64,000 nt of DNA. It comes from an uncultured Pseudokineococcus sp. Lineage in GTDB: Bacteria > Actinomycetota > Actinomycetes > Actinomycetales > Quadrisphaeraceae. This document shows, piece after piece, positions 26,012-36,175 of this stretch. Numbering within the stretch: the stretch's first letter is position 1; each line of letters starts with the position of its first letter. The position numbers and the translations under genes are program-made. Under the pieces are notes generated by a model, which did no database searches, had not been told where the DNA came from, and saw only the letters and a program-made list of their open reading frames with translations. The DNA is taken from the NCBI RefSeq assembly GCF_947499845.1, contig NZ_CANMPM010000013.1, forward strand, positions 24,763-88,762, given 5' to 3'.

Positions 26012-27606
26012 GGCTGCGCCTCGCGCTGTGGCGCGGGGCGCTGCGGCGCGACACCTGGCGGGTCGTCGTCCTCGTGCTCGGCGGCTTCTACGGGCTCGGG
26101 ATGCTCGCCGCGGCGCTCGTCGGCCTCGCGGCGCTCGCGGGCGCCCCCGTCGAGGTGGCGCGGGCCGTCGTCGTCGCCGGGGGAGCGCTGCTCGTGCTCG
26201 GGTGGACGCTCGTCCCGCTGCTGGCCTTCGGCGTCGACCCGTCCCTGGACCCGGCGCGCTTCGCGACGCTGCCCGTGCCCCCGCGCCCGCTGGCCGTCGG
26301 GCAGCTGCTGGGCGCCCTGCTCGGGGTGCCGGGGGCCCTCACGCTGCTGCTCGGGGCGGGGACGGCGCTGGCCTGGCTGCGCGGCCCCGCCGCGCCGGCG
26401 CTCGGGGTGCTCGGCGTGGTGGGCGGCGTCGTCGGGGTCCTCACGGCGGTCGCGCTCGGGCGCCTCGTGACCTCCGCGGCGGCGGGGGTCCTGGGCGGCC
26501 GCCGCGCCGGCGAGGCGACGGCGGTGGTCGGGGTCCTCGCCCTCACGCTCCTCGGGCCGGCCTTCGCCGCGGCCGGGGCGGCCGTGCCGGCGGTCGACCT
26601 GGACGACCTGGCCCGGGCGCTCGACGTCCTGGCGTGGACGCCGCTGGGCCTCGCCTGGGCGGCGCCCGCGGACGCGGCGGCCGGGGCGTGGGGCACCGCG
26701 CTGGTCCGCCTGGCGCTCGCCGTCGCCGTCCTCCTCGCGCTCGTGCTGGCCTGGGCGGCCGTGCTGGCCCGGCGCCTGGTGAGCGCGCGGCCTCCCTCCG
26801 CGGCGGCGCCGGCGCACCGGCGCGACCTGCTCGCGCGCCTGCCGGAGGGGCCGCGGTGGGCGGTCGCCGCGCGCTGCCTGCGCTACTGGCGGCGCGACCC
26901 GCGCTACGTCGCCGCGGCCGCCAGCGCCCTCGTGCTGCCGGTCGTCCTCGCGGCGCTGGCCGGGCTCGGGACCCTGCCCGCCGGCGCCCTGTGGGTCGTG
27001 GGTCCCGTGGCCGGCCTGCTGCTCGGGGCGTCCCTGCACAACGACGTCGCCCTCGACGGCCCCGCCTTCTGGGCGCACCTCGCCGCGGGCCTGCCCGGGC
27101 GCGAGGACCGCGCCGGGCGCACCGCCGCGCTCCTGCTCTGGGGCCTGCCCCTCGTCGTCGTCGCGAGCGTCGTGGGCGCCGTCGTCGCGGGCGCTCCCTG
27201 GACCGCCGGGGCCGCCGACACCGGCGACTGGCTCGGCCGGGCGGCGGGGGCGCTGGGGGCGGCGCTGGGGCTCCTGCTCTCGGGGGCGGGGGTGTCCGCC
27301 GTCGTCAGCGCGGTGCGCCCCTACCCGGCGCAGGCGGCGGGGGACAGCCCCTTCTCCTCGCCGAGCGGGGCGGCGCTGCCCGGCGCGCTCGCCCAGCTCG
27401 TCACCACGGGGGCCACGGGCCTGCTCGCGCTCCCGGCCGTCGCGCTCGCGCTCGCCTCCGCGCTGTGGCCCTGGTGCGGGGCGCTCGCCCTGGGCGCGGG
27501 CGCGGGCCTCGGGGCGCTGGTCGTGCGCGAGGGGGTGCGGCGGGGCGGCGCGCTGCTCGACCGGCGCGGCCCGGAGCTGCTCGTCGCGGTGCGCCGCGAC
27601 CGCTGA
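25993..27606 (+). CDS. ABC transporter permease
   Basis: 537-residue integral membrane protein with about twelve predicted hydrophobic segments, Ala/Leu/Val-rich, with an Arg-rich cytoplasmic loop in the middle (about residues 255-300, ending in a [12 protein letters not shown] segment that often contacts the ATPase). It overlaps the upstream ATP-binding gene, so the products should assemble as an exporter. No binding-protein gene is present, which argues against import. No substrate-specific motif is visible. Confidence 0.85.
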   Translation: MVAALLRLRLALWRGALRRDTWRVVVLVLGGFYGLGMLAAALVGLAALAGAPVEVARAVVVAGGALLVLGWTLVPLLAFGVDPSLDPARFATLPVPPRPLAVGQLLGALLGVPGALTLLLGAGTALAWLRGPAAPALGVLGVVGGVVGVLTAVALGRLVTSAAAGVLGGRRAGEATAVVGVLALTLLGPAFAAAGAAVPAVDLDDLARALDVLAWTPLGLAWAAPADAAAGAWGTALVRLALAVAVLLALVLAWAAVLARRLVSARPPSAAAPAHRRDLLARLPEGPRWAVAARCLRYWRRDPRYVAAAASALVLPVVLAALAGLGTLPAGALWVVGPVAGLLLGASLHNDVALDGPAFWAHLAAGLPGREDRAGRTAALLLWGLPLVVVASVVGAVVAGAPWTAGAADTGDWLGRAAGALGAALGLLLSGAGVSAVVSAVRPYPAQAAGDSPFSSPSGAALPGALAQLVTTGATGLLALPAVALALASALWPWCGALALGAGAGLGALVVREGVRRGGALLDRRGPELLVAVRRDR

Positions 27607-27629
27607 GGCGGTGCGGCAGGATGCCGCTC

Positions 27630-29120
27630 ATGCCTGCTGCCCCGAGCGTCTCCTACTCGATCACGGTCCGCCTCGAGCTCCCGGCGCGGCCCACCGCCGT
27701 GAGCGAGCTCACGTCGGCCATCGAGAGCGGGCACGGCATCGTCACGGCGCTCGACGTCACGGCCTCCGGCGCTGGCCGGGTCCGGGTGGACGTGACGTGC
27801 GCCACGCGCGGCACCGACCACGCCGACGAGATCGTCGAGCACCTGCGCGCGCTCGACGGCGTCGACATCGGCCGCGTGTCGGACCGGACCTTCCTCGCCC
27901 ACCTCGGCGGCAAGATCTCCGTCGAGCCCAAGATGCCGATCCGCAACCGCGACGACCTCTCGCTCATCTACACGCCCGGCGTCGCCCGGGTCTGCGAGGC
28001 CATCGCCAAGGAGCCGGCCGACGCGCGTCGCCTGACCATCAAGCGCAACACCGTGGCCGTCGTCACGGACGGCACGGCCGTGCTCGGCCTCGGCGACATC
28101 GGCCCGCTCGCGGCGCTGCCGGTCATGGAGGGCAAGGCCGCGCTCTTCAAGCGCTTCGGCGGCATCGACGCGTTCCCGATCTGCCTCGACACGACCGACA
28201 CCGAGGAGATCATCAGCGCCGTCAAGGCCATCGCCCCCGTCTTCGCGGGCATCAACCTCGAGGACATCGCCGCGCCGCGGTGCTTCGAGATCGAGGACAG
28301 GCTCCGCGAGGAGCTCGACATCCCCGTCTTCCACGACGACCAGCACGGCACCGCCATCGTCTGCACGGCGGCCCTGCTCAACGCGCTCAAGGTCGTGGGC
28401 AAGCAGCTGCCCGACGTCCGCGTCGTCATGTCCGGGGCCGGGGCCGCCGGCACCGCGGTGCTCAAGCTGCTGCTCGCCGCCGGGGCGCGCGACGTCGTCG
28501 TCGCCGACATCGACGGGGTCGTGCACGCGGAGCGCCCCGGCCTGCACCCCTCGGCCCGCTGGACGGCCGAGCACACCAACCCCCGCGGCCTCACGGGCAC
28601 GCTCAAGGACGCCCTCGCGGGGGCGGACGTCTTCATCGGCGTCAGCGCCCCCAACATCCTCACCGGCGAGGACATCGCCACGATGGCGGGCGACGCGGTC
28701 GTCTTCGCGCTCGCCAACCCGGTGCCGGAGGTCGACCCGACGGCGGCCGCCGAGCACGCCGCCGTCGTCGCCACGGGGCGCAGCGACTTCGCCAACCAGA
28801 TCAACAACGTGCTCGCCTTCCCGGGCGTCTTCCGGGGGCTGCTCGACGCGCAGTCGCACTCGATCGACGAGGACATGCTCCTCGCGGCCGCCCGGGCGCT
28901 CGCGGCGGTCGTCGGCGACGACGAGCTCAACGCGGCCTACATCGTCCCGAGCGTCTTCCACCCCGACGTCGCCACGGTCGTGGCCGACGCCGTCGAGGCC
29001 GCCGCCCGGGCCGCTGGCGCGGGGGAGACCCCCTCGCCCGTCGTCGCCGCCACCGAGGCCGCCGCCGAGGCGGGCGAGGACGTCGGCTCCTCCGCGGGCG
29101 CGGTCGCCGGCACGCTCTGA
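27630..29120 (+). CDS. NAD(P)-dependent malic enzyme with N-terminal ACT domain
   Basis: 496-residue enzyme converting malate to pyruvate and CO2. An ACT regulatory domain fills about residues 5-85. The catalytic part follows: catalytic Tyr in [15 protein letters not shown], Lys in [12 protein letters not shown], metal ligands in [16 protein letters not shown] and [10 protein letters not shown], and the nucleotide-binding [18 protein letters not shown]. The last 40 residues are an Ala/Glu-rich tail. ATG 27630 is preferred over ATG 27621 because CAGGAT (27615-27620 region) then lies at leaderless distance. The ACT domain implies control by an amino acid or similar ligand. Confidence 0.93.
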   Translation: MPAAPSVSYSITVRLELPARPTAVSELTSAIESGHGIVTALDVTASGAGRVRVDVTCATRGTDHADEIVEHLRALDGVDIGRVSDRTFLAHLGGKISVEPKMPIRNRDDLSLIYTPGVARVCEAIAKEPADARRLTIKRNTVAVVTDGTAVLGLGDIGPLAALPVMEGKAALFKRFGGIDAFPICLDTTDTEEIISAVKAIAPVFAGINLEDIAAPRCFEIEDRLREELDIPVFHDDQHGTAIVCTAALLNALKVVGKQLPDVRVVMSGAGAAGTAVLKLLLAAGARDVVVADIDGVVHAERPGLHPSARWTAEHTNPRGLTGTLKDALAGADVFIGVSAPNILTGEDIATMAGDAVVFALANPVPEVDPTAAAEHAAVVATGRSDFANQINNVLAFPGVFRGLLDAQSHSIDEDMLLAAARALAAVVGDDELNAAYIVPSVFHPDVATVVADAVEAAARAAGAGETPSPVVAATEAAAEAGEDVGSSAGAVAGTL

Positions 29121-29203
29121 GGGCCCGGCCCGGCGGGCGCCGTGGGGACGCCCGTGGTGACGCCCGTCGCGCGGCCGGTCGGGGCGGTGGCGATGATGGC
29201 GCC

Positions 29204-29770
29204 GTGGCGAGGGACGGCGACCGGTACGTGGGGCGGCTGCTCGTGGCCGCGCCCTCGCTGTCGGAGCAGGAGTTCAGGCGCACCGTCGTCCTCGTCCTCG
29301 ACCACGACGACGCGGGGGCGCTCGGCGTCGTGGTGAACCGGCCCCTGCCCGTGCGGGTCGACGCCGTGCTGCCGCCCTGGCAGGAGCACGTCACCGAGCC
29401 GGCACGCCTCTTCCGCGGCGGCCCGGTGGCCCTGGACTCCGCGCTCGGCCTCGTCGTCGTGCCCGGCGACGGCCCCGAGCCCGTCGGCGTGCGCCGCATC
29501 ATCGGCGCGCTGGGCCTCGTCGATCTCGACGCCGTGCCCGCCGACGTCTCCCGCTCCGCCTCCGGGCTGCGCATCTTCGCCGGGTACGCGGGCTGGAGCC
29601 CCGGCCAGCTCGAGGGGGAGGTCGCCGAGGGCTCCTGGCTCGTGCTCGACGCCGAGCCCTCCGACGCCGTCACCCCGCGCCCGGCCGGCCTGTGGGCCGA
29701 CGTGCTGCGCCGCCAGCCGGGCCGGCTCTCGCTGCTGGCGAGCTTCCCCGACGACCCGACGCACAACTGA
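29204..29770 (+). CDS. YqgE/AlgH family protein
   Basis: 188-residue DUF179 (YqgE/AlgH) protein. Family hallmarks are [39 protein letters not shown] near the N-terminus, [17 protein letters not shown] in the middle and [28 protein letters not shown] near residue 140. It is cytoplasmic and its biochemical role remains undefined. GTG 29204 begins directly before the conserved block; GATGAT (29192-29197) lies 6 bp upstream. Downstream is the large repeat array B. Confidence 0.92.
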   Translation: MARDGDRYVGRLLVAAPSLSEQEFRRTVVLVLDHDDAGALGVVVNRPLPVRVDAVLPPWQEHVTEPARLFRGGPVALDSALGLVVVPGDGPEPVGVRRIIGALGLVDLDAVPADVSRSASGLRIFAGYAGWSPGQLEGEVAEGSWLVLDAEPSDAVTPRPAGLWADVLRRQPGRLSLLASFPDDPTHN

Positions 29771-29799
29771 CCCGCCCGGCGTCTCGCCCCGCCCCCTCG

Positions 29800-30070
29800 G
29801 GGCGATGTGTGGCCATGTCGTCCTGCTGCGCCCTCTCCGAGGGCGACGTGTGGCCATGTGGCCCTCCCGCCGGACCCTCCCGGGCGATGTGTGGCCATGT
29901 CGCCCTCCCGCCGTGCCCTGCCGGGGCGACGTGTGGCCATGTCGTGCCTGCAGCGCGTCCCGAGCCCCTACGGCCCGATGTCGCCCCGCGGCGGGGCGAT
30001 CCGAGGGCGACATGGCCACACGTCGCCCCGCGGGGGAGCGATTCGAGGGCGACATGGCCACACATCGCCC
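29800..30070. repeat. Intergenic array B, 41-42-bp period, direct and inverted copies
   Basis: The 406-bp gap after yqgE (29771-30176) has four direct copies of the 17-bp core GCGAYGTGTGGCCATGT starting at 29802, 29843, 29884 and 29926 (steps 41, 41, 42) and two inverted copies at 30010-30026 and 30052-30068 (step 42). Between cores the ~24-bp parts are GC-rich and more variable. The half-and-half arrangement makes the whole array a large imperfect palindrome. The period is not a multiple of three. From 30071 to the TAGCAT -10 at 30163 nothing is assigned. Confidence 0.92.
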
Positions 30071-30176
30071 CTCGGGACGGTGGGCGACGGCGGCAGGGCC
30101 GCACGTCGACCGTGAGGGCGGCGCGGCCGTCGTCGCTGCCCGCCGCCGGGGGCGAGCCGACGTAGCATCGGCGCCC

Positions 30177-30494
30177 ATGAGCACCTCCTCGCCCGAGCCC
30201 CCCGACGGCCCGTCGTCGGACCCGTCGCGCTCCGCGACGTCGGTCCTCGAGCGCGAGGTCGTCGAGCAGCCGCAGCTGTCGGAGCCCGGCGACCACGAGC
30301 GCTTCGCGCACTACGTGCGCAAGGAGAAGATCATGGAGTCGGCGCTGTCGGGGGAGCCCGTCACCGCCCTCTGCGGGAAGGTCTGGGTGCCGGGTCGCGA
30401 CCCGAAGCGGTTCCCGGTCTGCCCGCAGTGCAAGGAGGTCTACGAGGGCCTGCGCGAGCCCGCCGACGGCGGCGGCTCCGGCGGCGAGAAGTGA
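30177..30494 (+). CDS. DUF3039 domain protein
   Basis: 105-residue actinobacterial protein of the DUF3039 family. The N-terminal 40 residues are Ser/Pro-rich and disordered; the domain shows HERFAHYVRKEKIMESALSGEPVTALCGKVWVPGRDP followed by PVCPQCKEVYEGL. One upstream Cys plus CxxC suggests a small zinc site. Start ATG 30177 follows a -10 TAGCAT (30163-30168) by 8 bp with no ribosome-binding site. The helicase gene follows 37 bp downstream, a pairing kept widely in actinobacteria, so the two likely act together; function unknown. Confidence 0.9.
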   Translation: MSTSSPEPPDGPSSDPSRSATSVLEREVVEQPQLSEPGDHERFAHYVRKEKIMESALSGEPVTALCGKVWVPGRDPKRFPVCPQCKEVYEGLREPADGGGSGGEK

Positions 30495-30531
30495 CGGCGG
30501 CCGCCCGGCCGACCGGGGGCGCACCGGCCGC

Positions 30532-32298
30532 GTGAGCACCCGCACCTCCCGCGCCGTCCCCGCCCAGGGGGCGCAGCGCCGCGCCAGCACGCCCGCGCGA
30601 GCCCTGCGCGCCTGGCAGAGCGCCGCCCTCGACCTCTACGACGCCGAGCCCGGCCGCGAGGACTTCCTCGTCACGGCCACGCCCGGCGCCGGCAAGACGA
30701 CGTTCGCGCTGGCCCTCGCCTCCCGCCTGCTCGAGCGCCGGGTCATCGACCGCGTCGTCGTCGTGTGCCCGACCGACCACCTGCGCACCCAGTGGGCCGA
30801 CGCCGCCGACCGCGCCGGCGTCGTCCTCGACCCGGCGCTGCCCAACAGCGTCGGGCCCGTGCCCGCCGGCGCCCAGGGGTACGTGACGACGTACGCGCAG
30901 GTCGCGGGCAAGCCGGCGCTGCACGCCGCGCGCTCCACCGCCAAGCGCACGCTCGTCGTGCTCGACGAGGTGCACCACGCCGGCGACGGCCTCTCGTGGG
31001 GCGACGCGTGCGCCGAGGCCTTCGAGGGCGCGCGCCGCCGCCTGTGCCTGACGGGGACGCCGTTCCGCACGAAGCCCGGGGAGCGCATCCCCTTCGTCCA
31101 CTACGAGGACGTCGGCGGCGGCGAGCTGCGCAGCCGGGCCGACTACACCTACGGCTACCGCGAGGCGCTCGCCGACGCCGTCGTGCGCCCCGTCGTCTTC
31201 GCCGCCTACACCGGCACCTCGCGGTGGCGGAACAGCGCGGGCGAGGTCGTCGCGGCGTCGCTGTCCGAGCCGGGCACGCGCTCGGTCGAGGCGGCGGCGT
31301 GGAAGACGGCCCTGGACCCGCGCGGCGGCTGGGTGCCCCATGTCGTCGCGGCCATGGACGACCGGATCACCCACCTGCGCGAGACGGGCATGCCCGACGC
31401 CGGCGGCCTCGTCCTCGCCAGCGACCAGGACGACGCGCGCGCCTACGCCGACGTCGTCAAGCGGGTCACGGGGACGGCGCCCGTCCTCATCCTCTCCGAC
31501 GACCCGAAGGCGTCGAGGAAGATCGAGGACTTCGCGGCGGGCACCCAGCGGATGGCCGTCTGCGTCCGCATGGTCTCCGAGGGCGTCGACGTGCCGCGGG
31601 CCGCGTGCCTGGCGTGGATGACGAGCTACCGCACGCCCCTCTTCTTCGCCCAGGCCGTCGGGCGCGTGGTGCGCTCCCGCTCGCCGCGGGAGTCCGCCAC
31701 CGTCTTCCTGCCGGCCGTGCGGCCGCTGCTGGCGCTGGCGGCCGAGCTCGAGAGCGAGCGCGAGCACGTCCTCCCGGCCCCGGCGCAGGCGCCCGACGAC
31801 GCCCTCGACCTGCTGCCCCCGCCGGAGCGGGAGGCGTCCGACGCCGTCGGCCAGCACGAGTCGCTGGAGGCCGACGCGCAGTTCGCGCACGTCCTCCACG
31901 GCGGGCGCGCGGTCGTGGCGGAGCCCGCGGGCCCGGAGGACGAGGAGTTCCTCGGCATCCCGGGCCTGCTCACGCCGGAGCAGACCGCGTCGCTGCTCGC
32001 GAGCCGCGACGAGGAGACCCGACGGCGGATCGCCGCCTCCCGCGGGGGTGACGGCGCTGAGGACGAGGGGGCCGCCGTCGAGGACGCGCCCGAGGAGCCC
32101 GACGAGGCCGCGTGGCGCAGCACCGCGGGCCTGCGCCGGGAGGTCAACCGGCTCGTGGGCCAGCTCGCGGCGCGCACGGGCGTCCCCCACGCGGTCGTCC
32201 ACCGGCGTCTGCGCACCGAGGTCCCGGGGCCCGGCTCGGCGACCGCGTCGCCCGAGCTGCTGGCGCGGCGGCGCGACCACCTCCTCGCCTCCCTCTGA
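30532..32298 (+). CDS. DEAD/DEAH-box helicase (superfamily 2)
   Basis: 588-residue SF2 helicase. Motif I TATPGAGKTTFALALA (about 48-63), motif II DEVHHAGDG, motif III CLTGTPFRTKP, and motif VI QAVGRVVRSRSPRES are intact. The nucleic-acid strand preference cannot be read off. The C-terminal 200 residues are acidic and Pro/Glu-rich, with a possible zinc-free helical end (LRREVNRLVGQLAARTGVPHAVVHRRLRTE) similar to a DNA-binding helix bundle. The start is GTG 30532. It follows the DUF3039 gene. Related actinobacterial proteins are annotated only as helicases; a defence or repair role is possible but not shown. Confidence 0.88.
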   Translation: MSTRTSRAVPAQGAQRRASTPARALRAWQSAALDLYDAEPGREDFLVTATPGAGKTTFALALASRLLERRVIDRVVVVCPTDHLRTQWADAADRAGVVLDPALPNSVGPVPAGAQGYVTTYAQVAGKPALHAARSTAKRTLVVLDEVHHAGDGLSWGDACAEAFEGARRRLCLTGTPFRTKPGERIPFVHYEDVGGGELRSRADYTYGYREALADAVVRPVVFAAYTGTSRWRNSAGEVVAASLSEPGTRSVEAAAWKTALDPRGGWVPHVVAAMDDRITHLRETGMPDAGGLVLASDQDDARAYADVVKRVTGTAPVLILSDDPKASRKIEDFAAGTQRMAVCVRMVSEGVDVPRAACLAWMTSYRTPLFFAQAVGRVVRSRSPRESATVFLPAVRPLLALAAELESEREHVLPAPAQAPDDALDLLPPPEREASDAVGQHESLEADAQFAHVLHGGRAVVAEPAGPEDEEFLGIPGLLTPEQTASLLASRDEETRRRIAASRGGDGAEDEGAAVEDAPEEPDEAAWRSTAGLRREVNRLVGQLAARTGVPHAVVHRRLRTEVPGPGSATASPELLARRRDHLLASL

Positions 32299-32454
32299 CG
32301 TGGCCGCCCGCCCCGCGGCCCGCCCGGCTGTGGTCCCATCTCCTGAGATGCGCCGCGGCCGAGGCGTGGACCGCGAGAGGATCGTCGGCGGTGCCCGCCC
32401 CCTCGGGGTCGGCGCTCCGCCCGGCGTCCCGGTCCTGACCTGCGGAGGTGCTGC

Positions 32455-33777
32455 GTGAACGAGCGCGTGCTGCGCGTGGCGCTGCTCGGCTGCGGCGTCG
32501 TCGGCTCGGAGGTGGTCCGCGAGCTGCTCGAGCAGCCCGAGGAGCTCGCCGCCCGGTGCGGCGCGCGCCTGGAGCTGGTCGGCGTCGCCGTCCGCCGCCC
32601 CGGCCGCCAGCGACCGCCGGGCCTCGACCCGGCCCTGCTGACGACCGACGCCGAGGGCCTCGTCGAGCGCGCCGACCTCGTCGTCGAGGTCATCGGCGGC
32701 ATCGAGCCCGCCCGCTCGCTGCTGCTGCGGGCCATGGCGCACGGGGCGTCCGTCGTCACGGCGAACAAGGCGCTGCTGGCCGAGGACGGCCCGCGGCTGT
32801 ACGCGGCGGCCGACGCCGCGGGCGTCGACCTCTACTTCGAGGCGGCCGTGGCGGGGGCCATCCCCATCGTCCGCCCGCTGCGGGACTCCCTCGTGGGCGA
32901 CCGCGTGGACCGGGTGCTCGGGGTCGTCAACGGGACGACGAACTACGTGCTCGACCAGATGGACACGACCGGCGCGGGCCTCGACGAGGCCGTGCAGGAG
33001 GCGCAGGCCCTGGGCTACGCCGAGGCCGACCCGACGGCGGACGTCGAGGGCTTCGACGCCGCCGCGAAGGCCGCGATCATCGCCTCCCTCGCCTTCCACA
33101 CGCGCGTGAGCGCCGCCGACGTCCACCGCGAGGGCATCACGGGCGTCACGGCCGGGGACGTCGCGGCCGCGCGCGAGGCCGGCGCCGTCGTCAAGCTCCT
33201 CGCGATCTGCGAGCGCACGGCGGGGGACGACGGCGACCCCGAGGGCCCGGGCGCCGGCGTCTCGGTGCGCGTGCACCCCGCGATGGTCCCGCGCACGCAC
33301 CCGCTGGCGGGCGTGCGCGGCGCCTTCAACGCCGTCTTCGTCGAGGCGCGCGGGGCCGGGCCGCTGATGTTCTACGGGCAGGGCGCCGGCGGCGCCCCGA
33401 CGGCCAGCGCCGTCCTCGGCGACCTCGTCGCCGTCGCCCGCCACCGGGTCACCGGGGGCCGCGGGTCGTCGGAGTCCGCCCACGCGGACCTGCCGGTGCG
33501 GCCCATGGGGGAGGCGCTGACCCGCTACCACGTGCGCCTGGAGGTCCAGGACCGGCCGGGCGCGCTGGCGCAGGTCGCGCAGGTCTTCGCCGACCACGGC
33601 GCGAGCGTCGAGACGGTGCGGCAGACGCCGCTCGGCGACGGCGCCGAGGGCACGGCGGCGCTCGTCGTCGCCACGCACGAGGCCCGCGACGCGGCCCTGG
33701 CCGCGACCGTGGAGGCGCTGGAGGCCGCCCCGGCGGTGCTCGGCATCACCTCGGTCCTGCGCGTCGAGGGCGCCTGA
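32455..33777 (+). CDS. hom: Homoserine dehydrogenase
   Basis: 440-residue NAD(P)H enzyme making homoserine from aspartate semialdehyde, the branch to threonine and methionine. The nucleotide site [14 protein letters not shown] is N-terminal; [33 protein letters not shown] and [15 protein letters not shown] are the substrate and catalytic region. The C-terminal ACT domain (about 350-440, [26 protein letters not shown]) gives feedback control by threonine. GTG 32455 follows GGAGG (32444-32448). First gene of hom-thrC-thrB. Confidence 0.96.
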   Translation: MNERVLRVALLGCGVVGSEVVRELLEQPEELAARCGARLELVGVAVRRPGRQRPPGLDPALLTTDAEGLVERADLVVEVIGGIEPARSLLLRAMAHGASVVTANKALLAEDGPRLYAAADAAGVDLYFEAAVAGAIPIVRPLRDSLVGDRVDRVLGVVNGTTNYVLDQMDTTGAGLDEAVQEAQALGYAEADPTADVEGFDAAAKAAIIASLAFHTRVSAADVHREGITGVTAGDVAAAREAGAVVKLLAICERTAGDDGDPEGPGAGVSVRVHPAMVPRTHPLAGVRGAFNAVFVEARGAGPLMFYGQGAGGAPTASAVLGDLVAVARHRVTGGRGSSESAHADLPVRPMGEALTRYHVRLEVQDRPGALAQVAQVFADHGASVETVRQTPLGDGAEGTAALVVATHEARDAALAATVEALEAAPAVLGITSVLRVEGA

Positions 33778-33895
33778 GCCGCACGACCGCAGGAGCACTC
33801 GGCCCGGCGGCGACGCCGGCGGGCCGCCACCCGGAGCCCGCGCCCGTCGGGGGCGCCGACGAGGCGCGACGAGCGCCGCAGGAGGGGAGCTGACC

Positions 33896-34981
33896 GTGGC
33901 CCACGTCTGGCGCGGCGTCATCGAGGAGTACCGCGACCGGCTGCCCTTCGGCGGCGACGACCCGGTGGTGACGCTGGGGGAGGGCGGCACCCCGCTGGTG
34001 CGCGCGCACGCGCTGTCCGAGCGCACCTCCTGCGAGGTCTTCGTCAAGGTCGAGGGCTGCAACCCCACCGGGTCGTTCAAGGACCGGGGCATGACGTCGG
34101 CGATCTCGCGGGCCAAGGGGCTCGGGGCGCGGGCCGTCATCTGCGCGTCCACGGGCAACACGTCCGCGTCGGCGGCGGCCTACGCCACGGCGGCGGGGAT
34201 GGCCTGCGGCGTGCTCGTCCCCGAGGGCAAGATCGCGCTCGGCAAGCTCAGCCAGGCCATCGCCCACGGCGCGACCCTGCTGCAGGTCGACGGCAACTTC
34301 GACGACTGCCTCACGCTGGCCCGCAAGCTCGCCGAGGCCTACCCCGTCGAGCTCGTCAACAGCGTCAACCCGTACCGCATCGAGGGGCAGAAGACCGGCG
34401 CTTTCGAGGTCGTCGACGTCCTCGGCGACGCGCCCGACGTCCACTGCCTGCCCGTGGGCAACGCCGGCAACATCACGGCGTACTGGAAGGGCTACACGGA
34501 GTACACGACGTCGTCGCCGCAGCCGGGGCCCGCGACGCGGACGCCGCGGATGTGGGGCTTCCAGGCCGCGGGCGCGGCGCCGATCGTCCTCGGGCACCCC
34601 GTCGACGCGCCCGACACGCTGGCGACGGCGATCCGCATCGGCAACCCCGCGTCGTGGGAGCAGGCGGTCGCGGCCCGGGACGACTCCGGCGGGCTCGTCG
34701 CGAGCGTCACCGACGAGGAGATCCTCGCCGCGCACCGCCTCCTGTCGAGCGAGGACGGCGTCTTCGTCGAGCCGGCCTCGGCCGCCGGCGTCGCCGGGCT
34801 GCTCCAGCGGCACGCCGCCGGCGACCTCGACCCGGGCCTGCGCGTCGTCGTCACGGTGACGGGCCACGGGCTCAAGGACCCGCAGTGGGCGCTGCGCGCG
34901 GCGGACGGCGAGGAGGTCTCGCCCGTGCGCGTGCCCGTCGACGCCATGACCGCCGCGGCCGCGCTCGGCCTCGAGGGCTGA
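33896..34981 (+). CDS. thrC: Threonine synthase
   Basis: 361-residue PLP enzyme converting O-phosphohomoserine to threonine. The PLP lysine is in [16 protein letters not shown] (about residue 63); the phosphate-binding loop is [15 protein letters not shown] and the N-terminal [11 protein letters not shown] motif is present. The length fits the short class used by actinobacteria. GTG 33896 has a GGAGGGGAGC site. It lies 118 bp after hom and 5 bp before thrB; the three form a threonine operon. Confidence 0.96.
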   Translation: MAHVWRGVIEEYRDRLPFGGDDPVVTLGEGGTPLVRAHALSERTSCEVFVKVEGCNPTGSFKDRGMTSAISRAKGLGARAVICASTGNTSASAAAYATAAGMACGVLVPEGKIALGKLSQAIAHGATLLQVDGNFDDCLTLARKLAEAYPVELVNSVNPYRIEGQKTGAFEVVDVLGDAPDVHCLPVGNAGNITAYWKGYTEYTTSSPQPGPATRTPRMWGFQAAGAAPIVLGHPVDAPDTLATAIRIGNPASWEQAVAARDDSGGLVASVTDEEILAAHRLLSSEDGVFVEPASAAGVAGLLQRHAAGDLDPGLRVVVTVTGHGLKDPQWALRAADGEEVSPVRVPVDAMTAAAALGLEG

Positions 34982-34986
34982 GCGCC

Positions 34987-35973
34987 GTGGCGGGCCCGAC
35001 GGCGGGCGCAGCGGTCAGCGCGTCGGGGGACTCCTCGGAGGGTGCGGCGCTGCGCCAGGCCGGCCGACCGGGGACGGGCGCGCGCGCCTCGGTGCCCGGC
35101 TCCAGCGCCAACCTCGGCCCCGCCTTCGACGCCGTCGGCCTGGCGCTCGACCTGCGCGACGAGCTCGAGGTGCGGCTGCTCGAGCGCGGGGCGGGCGCCC
35201 GGGTCGAGGTGTCCGGCCAGGGGGCCGGCCGCGTCGGCGCGGGGGAGGACCACCTCGTGGTCCGGGCCCTGCGCGCGGCCCTGGAGCGGGTCGGTGCGCC
35301 GCAGCCCGACCTGGCGCTGACCTGCCGCAACGGCGTGCCCTTCGGGCGCGGCGCCGGGTCGTCGGCGGCGGCGGTCGTCGCCGGCGTCGTCCTGGCGCGC
35401 GGCCTGCTCGAGGACCCGTCCGCCCTCGACGCCGCGACGGCGCTCGACGTCGCCGCCGGGCTCGAGGGGCACCCGGACAACGCGGCGGCGAGCCTGCTCG
35501 GCGGGGCCACCGTCGGCTGGGTCGAGGACAGGACGTCCCGCGCCGTCCGGGTCGAGCCGCACCCCGACCTGGTCGCCGTCCTCGCCATCCCGGACGCCGA
35601 GCTCCTCACCGCGCGCGCCCGCGCCATGCTGCCGCCCGCCGTGCCCCTGGCCGACGCCGTCTTCAACGCCGGGCGCTCGGCGCTGCTCGTCGAGGCCCTC
35701 GCCCGCCGCCCGGACCTCCTGCTGCCGGCCACGGCCGACCGGCTGCACCAGGACACCCGGGCCCCGGCGGCCCCCGCCACGGCCGCGCTGGTGCGCGGGC
35801 TGCGCGCGGCGGGCCTCGCGGCCGCCGTCTCGGGCGCCGGCCCGAGCGTGCTCGTGCTCGGGGCGGGGAGCGCGGCCGACCTCGCGGCGCGCGTCGCCGA
35901 CGTCGCCGGCGCGGGGTGGGACGTGCGCGCGCCCGCCGTCGACCGCGACGGCGCCCGCTGGTCGCCCTGCTGA
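34987..35973 (+). CDS. thrB: Homoserine kinase
   Basis: 328-residue GHMP kinase phosphorylating homoserine. Visible are the N-terminal VPGSSANLGPAFDAVGLAL motif, the ATP loop GVPFGRGAGSSAAAVVAGV (about 114-132), EGHPDNAAASLLGG and the C-terminal VSGAGPSVLVL. The first 30 residues are a variable extension, so a later start cannot be excluded, but GTG 34987 gives tight spacing to thrC (5 bp). Last gene of the threonine operon; repeat array C begins 20 bp after its stop. Confidence 0.94.
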   Translation: MAGPTAGAAVSASGDSSEGAALRQAGRPGTGARASVPGSSANLGPAFDAVGLALDLRDELEVRLLERGAGARVEVSGQGAGRVGAGEDHLVVRALRAALERVGAPQPDLALTCRNGVPFGRGAGSSAAAVVAGVVLARGLLEDPSALDAATALDVAAGLEGHPDNAAASLLGGATVGWVEDRTSRAVRVEPHPDLVAVLAIPDAELLTARARAMLPPAVPLADAVFNAGRSALLVEALARRPDLLLPATADRLHQDTRAPAAPATAALVRGLRAAGLAAAVSGAGPSVLVLGAGSAADLAARVADVAGAGWDVRAPAVDRDGARWSPC

Positions 35974-35993
35974 CGCCGCCCCCCACGGACGCA

Positions 35994-36175
35994 CTAGCCC
36001 CCCTCCGCCGTCGGGGGCTCCCGTCGTGAGCTTCGTAGCCCTTCTCCGCCCTCGGGGGCGCCTGTCGCGGACTTCGTAGCCCTTCTCCGCCGTCGGGGCC
36101 TTCCGCCGCGGACTTCGTAGCCTCTCTCCGCCGTCGTGGGCGCCTGGTGCGGAGTTCGTAGCCCTCTCCGCCGGG
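35994..36175. repeat. Intergenic tandem array C, 41-bp period
   Basis: Downstream of thrB, units with the core CTTCGTAGCCCTTCTCCGCC have their TTCGTAG element at 36032, 36073, 36114 and 36155, exactly 41 bp apart; a partial unit without the TTCGTAG part precedes them from about 35998. The CTCCGCCGTCGGGGGC part is well kept, the following ~12 bases vary. The sequence is unrelated to arrays A and B although the period is the same. Confidence 0.92.

Noticed and set aside
29805..30494. Open frames through array B and array C that could encode repeat proteins
   Set aside because: A 41-bp period shifts frame at each unit, so no peptide repeat is preserved; the frames simply lack stops because of high GC.
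15930..36175. The 41-bp arrays as CRISPR arrays
   Set aside because: Only about four units each, cores of 17-22 bp are imperfect, the intervening parts resemble each other instead of being unique spacers, array B has inverted copies, and no cas genes are present.
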